Part shown: positions 61,617 to 64,000 of the stretch, piece by piece
How the letters are laid out: every line of letters starts with the position of its first letter
Position numbering within the stretch: position 1 is the first letter of the stretch
Source of the DNA: Vermamoeba vermiformis
Lineage: Eukaryota > Tubulinea > Echinamoebida
Length of the DNA: 64,000 nt
Direction of reading: 5' to 3'
Assembly (NCBI GenBank): GCA_045837725.1
Contig: JBEWZL010000084.1
Coordinates: 186,001 to 250,000, forward strand
Made by a program: the position numbers and the translations under genes
Notes under the pieces: model-generated
Databases searched by the model: none
What the model was told of the DNA's origin: nothing
Seen by the model: the letters and a program-made list of their open reading frames with translations, nothing else

Positions 61617-64000
61617 ATGGAGGTTTATTTAGGCCTCGCATTATTAGTCGTAGTTGTCATTGTGGCCTACGTTAAATTCATTAAGCCAGTTAAAGATGCA
61701 GAAAAGAAAGTCTCCGCCACTGCGCAGAACGAAAAAATTAGGCGTACTCTTTCTGAAATAAGACGCAGGAACTCTTTGACGAAGAGTCCCCCTACTCCTG
61801 CTAAAAAGGTAATAAAGAATTACTAATTTTGCTTGCTGCTGATAATTCTTGCTACTGATCTTCGAAAATCCAAAATTTAACGATTTTTTGTAAATTGCAG
61901 GGCGCAATCCCCCCTAAAATTAAGGTGTCCTCGAAGAGCGATAGTGGCTTGACTATGAAGGTCATCTTTTACTCGCAGACAGGAACTGCCGAAGATTTCG
62001 CCAACAGACTCTCAGACGAAGCCAAGCAGTTCGGCTTTGATGTAGAGACCGTGGATGCCGAGAACTATAAGAAGGTAATATTATACGACGTACTTTTGAG
62101 TATTTCAAAGTTCGGGCCGCTCCGAGATTGCGATCCGGCTGCGAGCCCAGCAAATTATATCGTGATGTCTGAAAATTACACCATTGCAGTAATTACATTA
62201 AAACAACATTATATTGCACATTGCGCAATCTACCCGAAGCTAAAACCCGATCAGATCTTCACGTAACAACTAATATTTCGCTCGTAACAATTTCCAGTTT
62301 CGGTTAAAAATTGGGGATCTACCGATTTCAAAAAATAAGAGAAATTATATACTAACGTAATTGATATAGGACGAGCTCGAGACTGAGAAATTTGTCGTTT
62401 TCGCTTGCGCCACTTATGGCGAAGGTGATCCCCCAGACAACGCCAAGGAATTCCACGAATGGCTTATGAGCGAAGAGCGCCCCAGCGATATGCTTAAGAA
62501 TACTCGCTTTGCTGTAAGTAACGCAAATTTTAACGCGATCTTCATGTCACGACGTCGCATGACGCCTGGATCTGTTACTTAAACTCTACCAATTAATTTC
62601 TTAAAAGCTTAATAATTGTTAAGAGTGTTAATCGCACCGCCCTTCATATTATACAAAGATATTCGATCCCTAGATAATTAGACAAAATTATTGGGAGCCT
62701 TTTTTTGTGATTGGTGAACTTTTTGTCGTAATCTTCTCGGGCCCGATTACTAACGTAAAATTATAAATAGGTCTTTGGATTGGGCAACAAGACTTACGAA
62801 CACTTCAACAAAATTGGTAAAGACATTGACAAGCGATTGGAAGCGTTGGGTGGTACTCGTGTTTGCAAGCGTGGTGAAGGAGATGATGACGCTAAGTAAG
62901 TCTCAAATAAGCATATAATGGCTAAGGCCGGGACCTACTCATATTGGAATACTATAAGAGCTAAAAATAGTGGATTAATTGTTTGTAATTTAGCATCGAA
63001 GAAGACTTTGTCAAGTGGAAGAAAATTTTCTTCGAGGAGACTTGCAACGCGTTCAAGATTAACGCTAGCGACAAGAAGGATACTATGTAAGTGTAGCTAT
63101 TAATATCAGCATGATTTGAATTATTTGCAAATTGATTTTTATTCTAAATTTGTCCGAAATGACTTTCAATTCAAAATTTAATTCCCAAATTAGTCCTTGG
63201 GTAATAGCGATGCAATAATCGCATGACACTATATTAATCGCGTCGTATTATTAGTGAGCGCAAATTCAAGTTGGAGACTTATGAAAGATCAGATCCTGCT
63301 ATTGCCGACGTTGATATCAATAACATTCCTCGTTGGTCGCCTAAGCATTATGAAAAGAACACTAGCAATGTCTGCGATAACAAGAACCCTTACTTGGGCA
63401 AAATTGTCGTTAATCGTGAGTTGCACAAGAGCTGCTCTGATCGATCTTGCAGACACGTTGAGGTTGAAGTTCCCGATTGGATTAAGTACGTAGCCTTCGT
63501 ATAATAATATCGATGATTTATTGACAATATTTAGATACGAAACTGGTGACCACATTGGTATTTTCCCAACCAACGATCCAACTACCGTTGAACAATTGGC
63601 TCGTCGATTGCAAGCCGATCTCGACCAAGTTATTGAGATGAAGAGCATTGATAACAAGTAAGGATTGCCAAGAGCATTTAATTTGAATTTTTGGATTAAT
63701 TTTTTTGTCAGATCTCCTTCAGTTGTTGGTCCTTGCACTTTACGCGCTGCTTTGATGCAATACTACGACTTGAACTGCATTGCCCGCAAGCCCTTGCTTA
63801 AGGTCTTGTCTCAGTACGCTGCAGATCCAGCTGAGCAAGCTCGTCTTGCCAGTTTGTCTTCGGATGAGGTTGACCCGACCGATCCCCAAAACTACAATGT
63901 TTATATTCAAGCTGATGGCCGCACTATTTTGGAAGTCCTCGAGTCGTTCCCTAGCGTCAAGGTACCTTTGGACCACTTCTTGGAAGAGTTGCCTAAGCTT
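61617..64000 (+). CDS. POR: NADPH-cytochrome P450 reductase (partial, cut by window end)
   Basis: Eight or more exons before the window ends. The protein carries an N-terminal membrane anchor (YLGLALLVVVVIVAYVKFI), then the FMN-binding flavodoxin domain with FYSQTGTAEDFANRL, ACATYGEGDPPDNAKEF and VFGLGNKTYEHFN. The connecting and FAD domain start follows (RHVEVEVPDWIKYETGDHIG, GPCTLRAALMQYYDLN). The FAD/NADPH motifs near the C-terminus lie outside the window. It passes electrons from NADPH to P450s and related ER enzymes. Confidence 0.95.

Overview
This is nuclear DNA from an intron-rich, gene-dense unicellular eukaryote. I see 24 well-supported protein genes, 2 weaker ones, two intact tRNA genes and several tRNA fragments. 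Introns are mostly 45-100 nt, GT-AG, often with a CTAAC-like branch site close to the acceptor, and the standard code fits every exon chain I built. The best lineage marker is an AgtA-type gene (17851-21034, minus): a GT77 glycosyltransferase fused to a seven-bladed WD40 propeller, the enzyme that extends the Skp1 hydroxyproline glycan in Dictyostelium. With plant-like LRR membrane proteins, a MYRF/MrfA-like factor and Crinkler-type proteins it points to Amoebozoa. The base composition is less AT-rich than Dictyostelium, so a protosteloid, variosean or myxogastrid relative is my guess (inference).

Layout. 0-5 kb, minus: a pyruvate kinase-fold protein lacking its Mg2+ ligands and a membrane GT2 glycosyltransferase. 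5-10.5 kb, plus: COMMD9, RMND5/GID2 and COQ6. 10.7-17.8 kb, plus: an NTPase, a myristoylated kinase and a large Crinkler-type NTPase plus nuclease-like protein. 17.8-23 kb: agtA diverging from a mitochondrial helical-repeat protein; agtA introns hold a tRNA-Asn and a truncated tRNA-Glu. 23.3-28.5 kb: pirin, an F-box membrane protein and a kinase-domain protein of Crinkler style. 29.3-32 kb: a membrane-tethered protein with a self-cleavage domain and an LRR ectodomain. 32-40 kb: a TBC1D9-like RabGAP and an MFS transporter with tRNA-Glu sequences in an intron. 40-47 kb, minus: an LRR receptor with a cytoplasmic RasGAP domain, an unknown protein with a nuclease-like motif and a short KEN-box/D-box protein. 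47-64 kb: DHX15/Prp43, a GT6 glycosyltransferase, an NMNAT-kinase fusion, a multi-pass receptor-like protein, a carotenoid oxygenase, a small unknown gene and NADPH-cytochrome P450 reductase, cut by the window end.

Genes are tightly packed: tail-to-tail stops are as close as about 7 bp (13.8 kb) and divergent starts as close as about 60-75 bp (21.0 and 61.6 kb), so shared promoters are likely. Exon borders were read by eye from splice motifs, frame and family conservation. Outer coordinates are mostly firm; single internal borders are less so.
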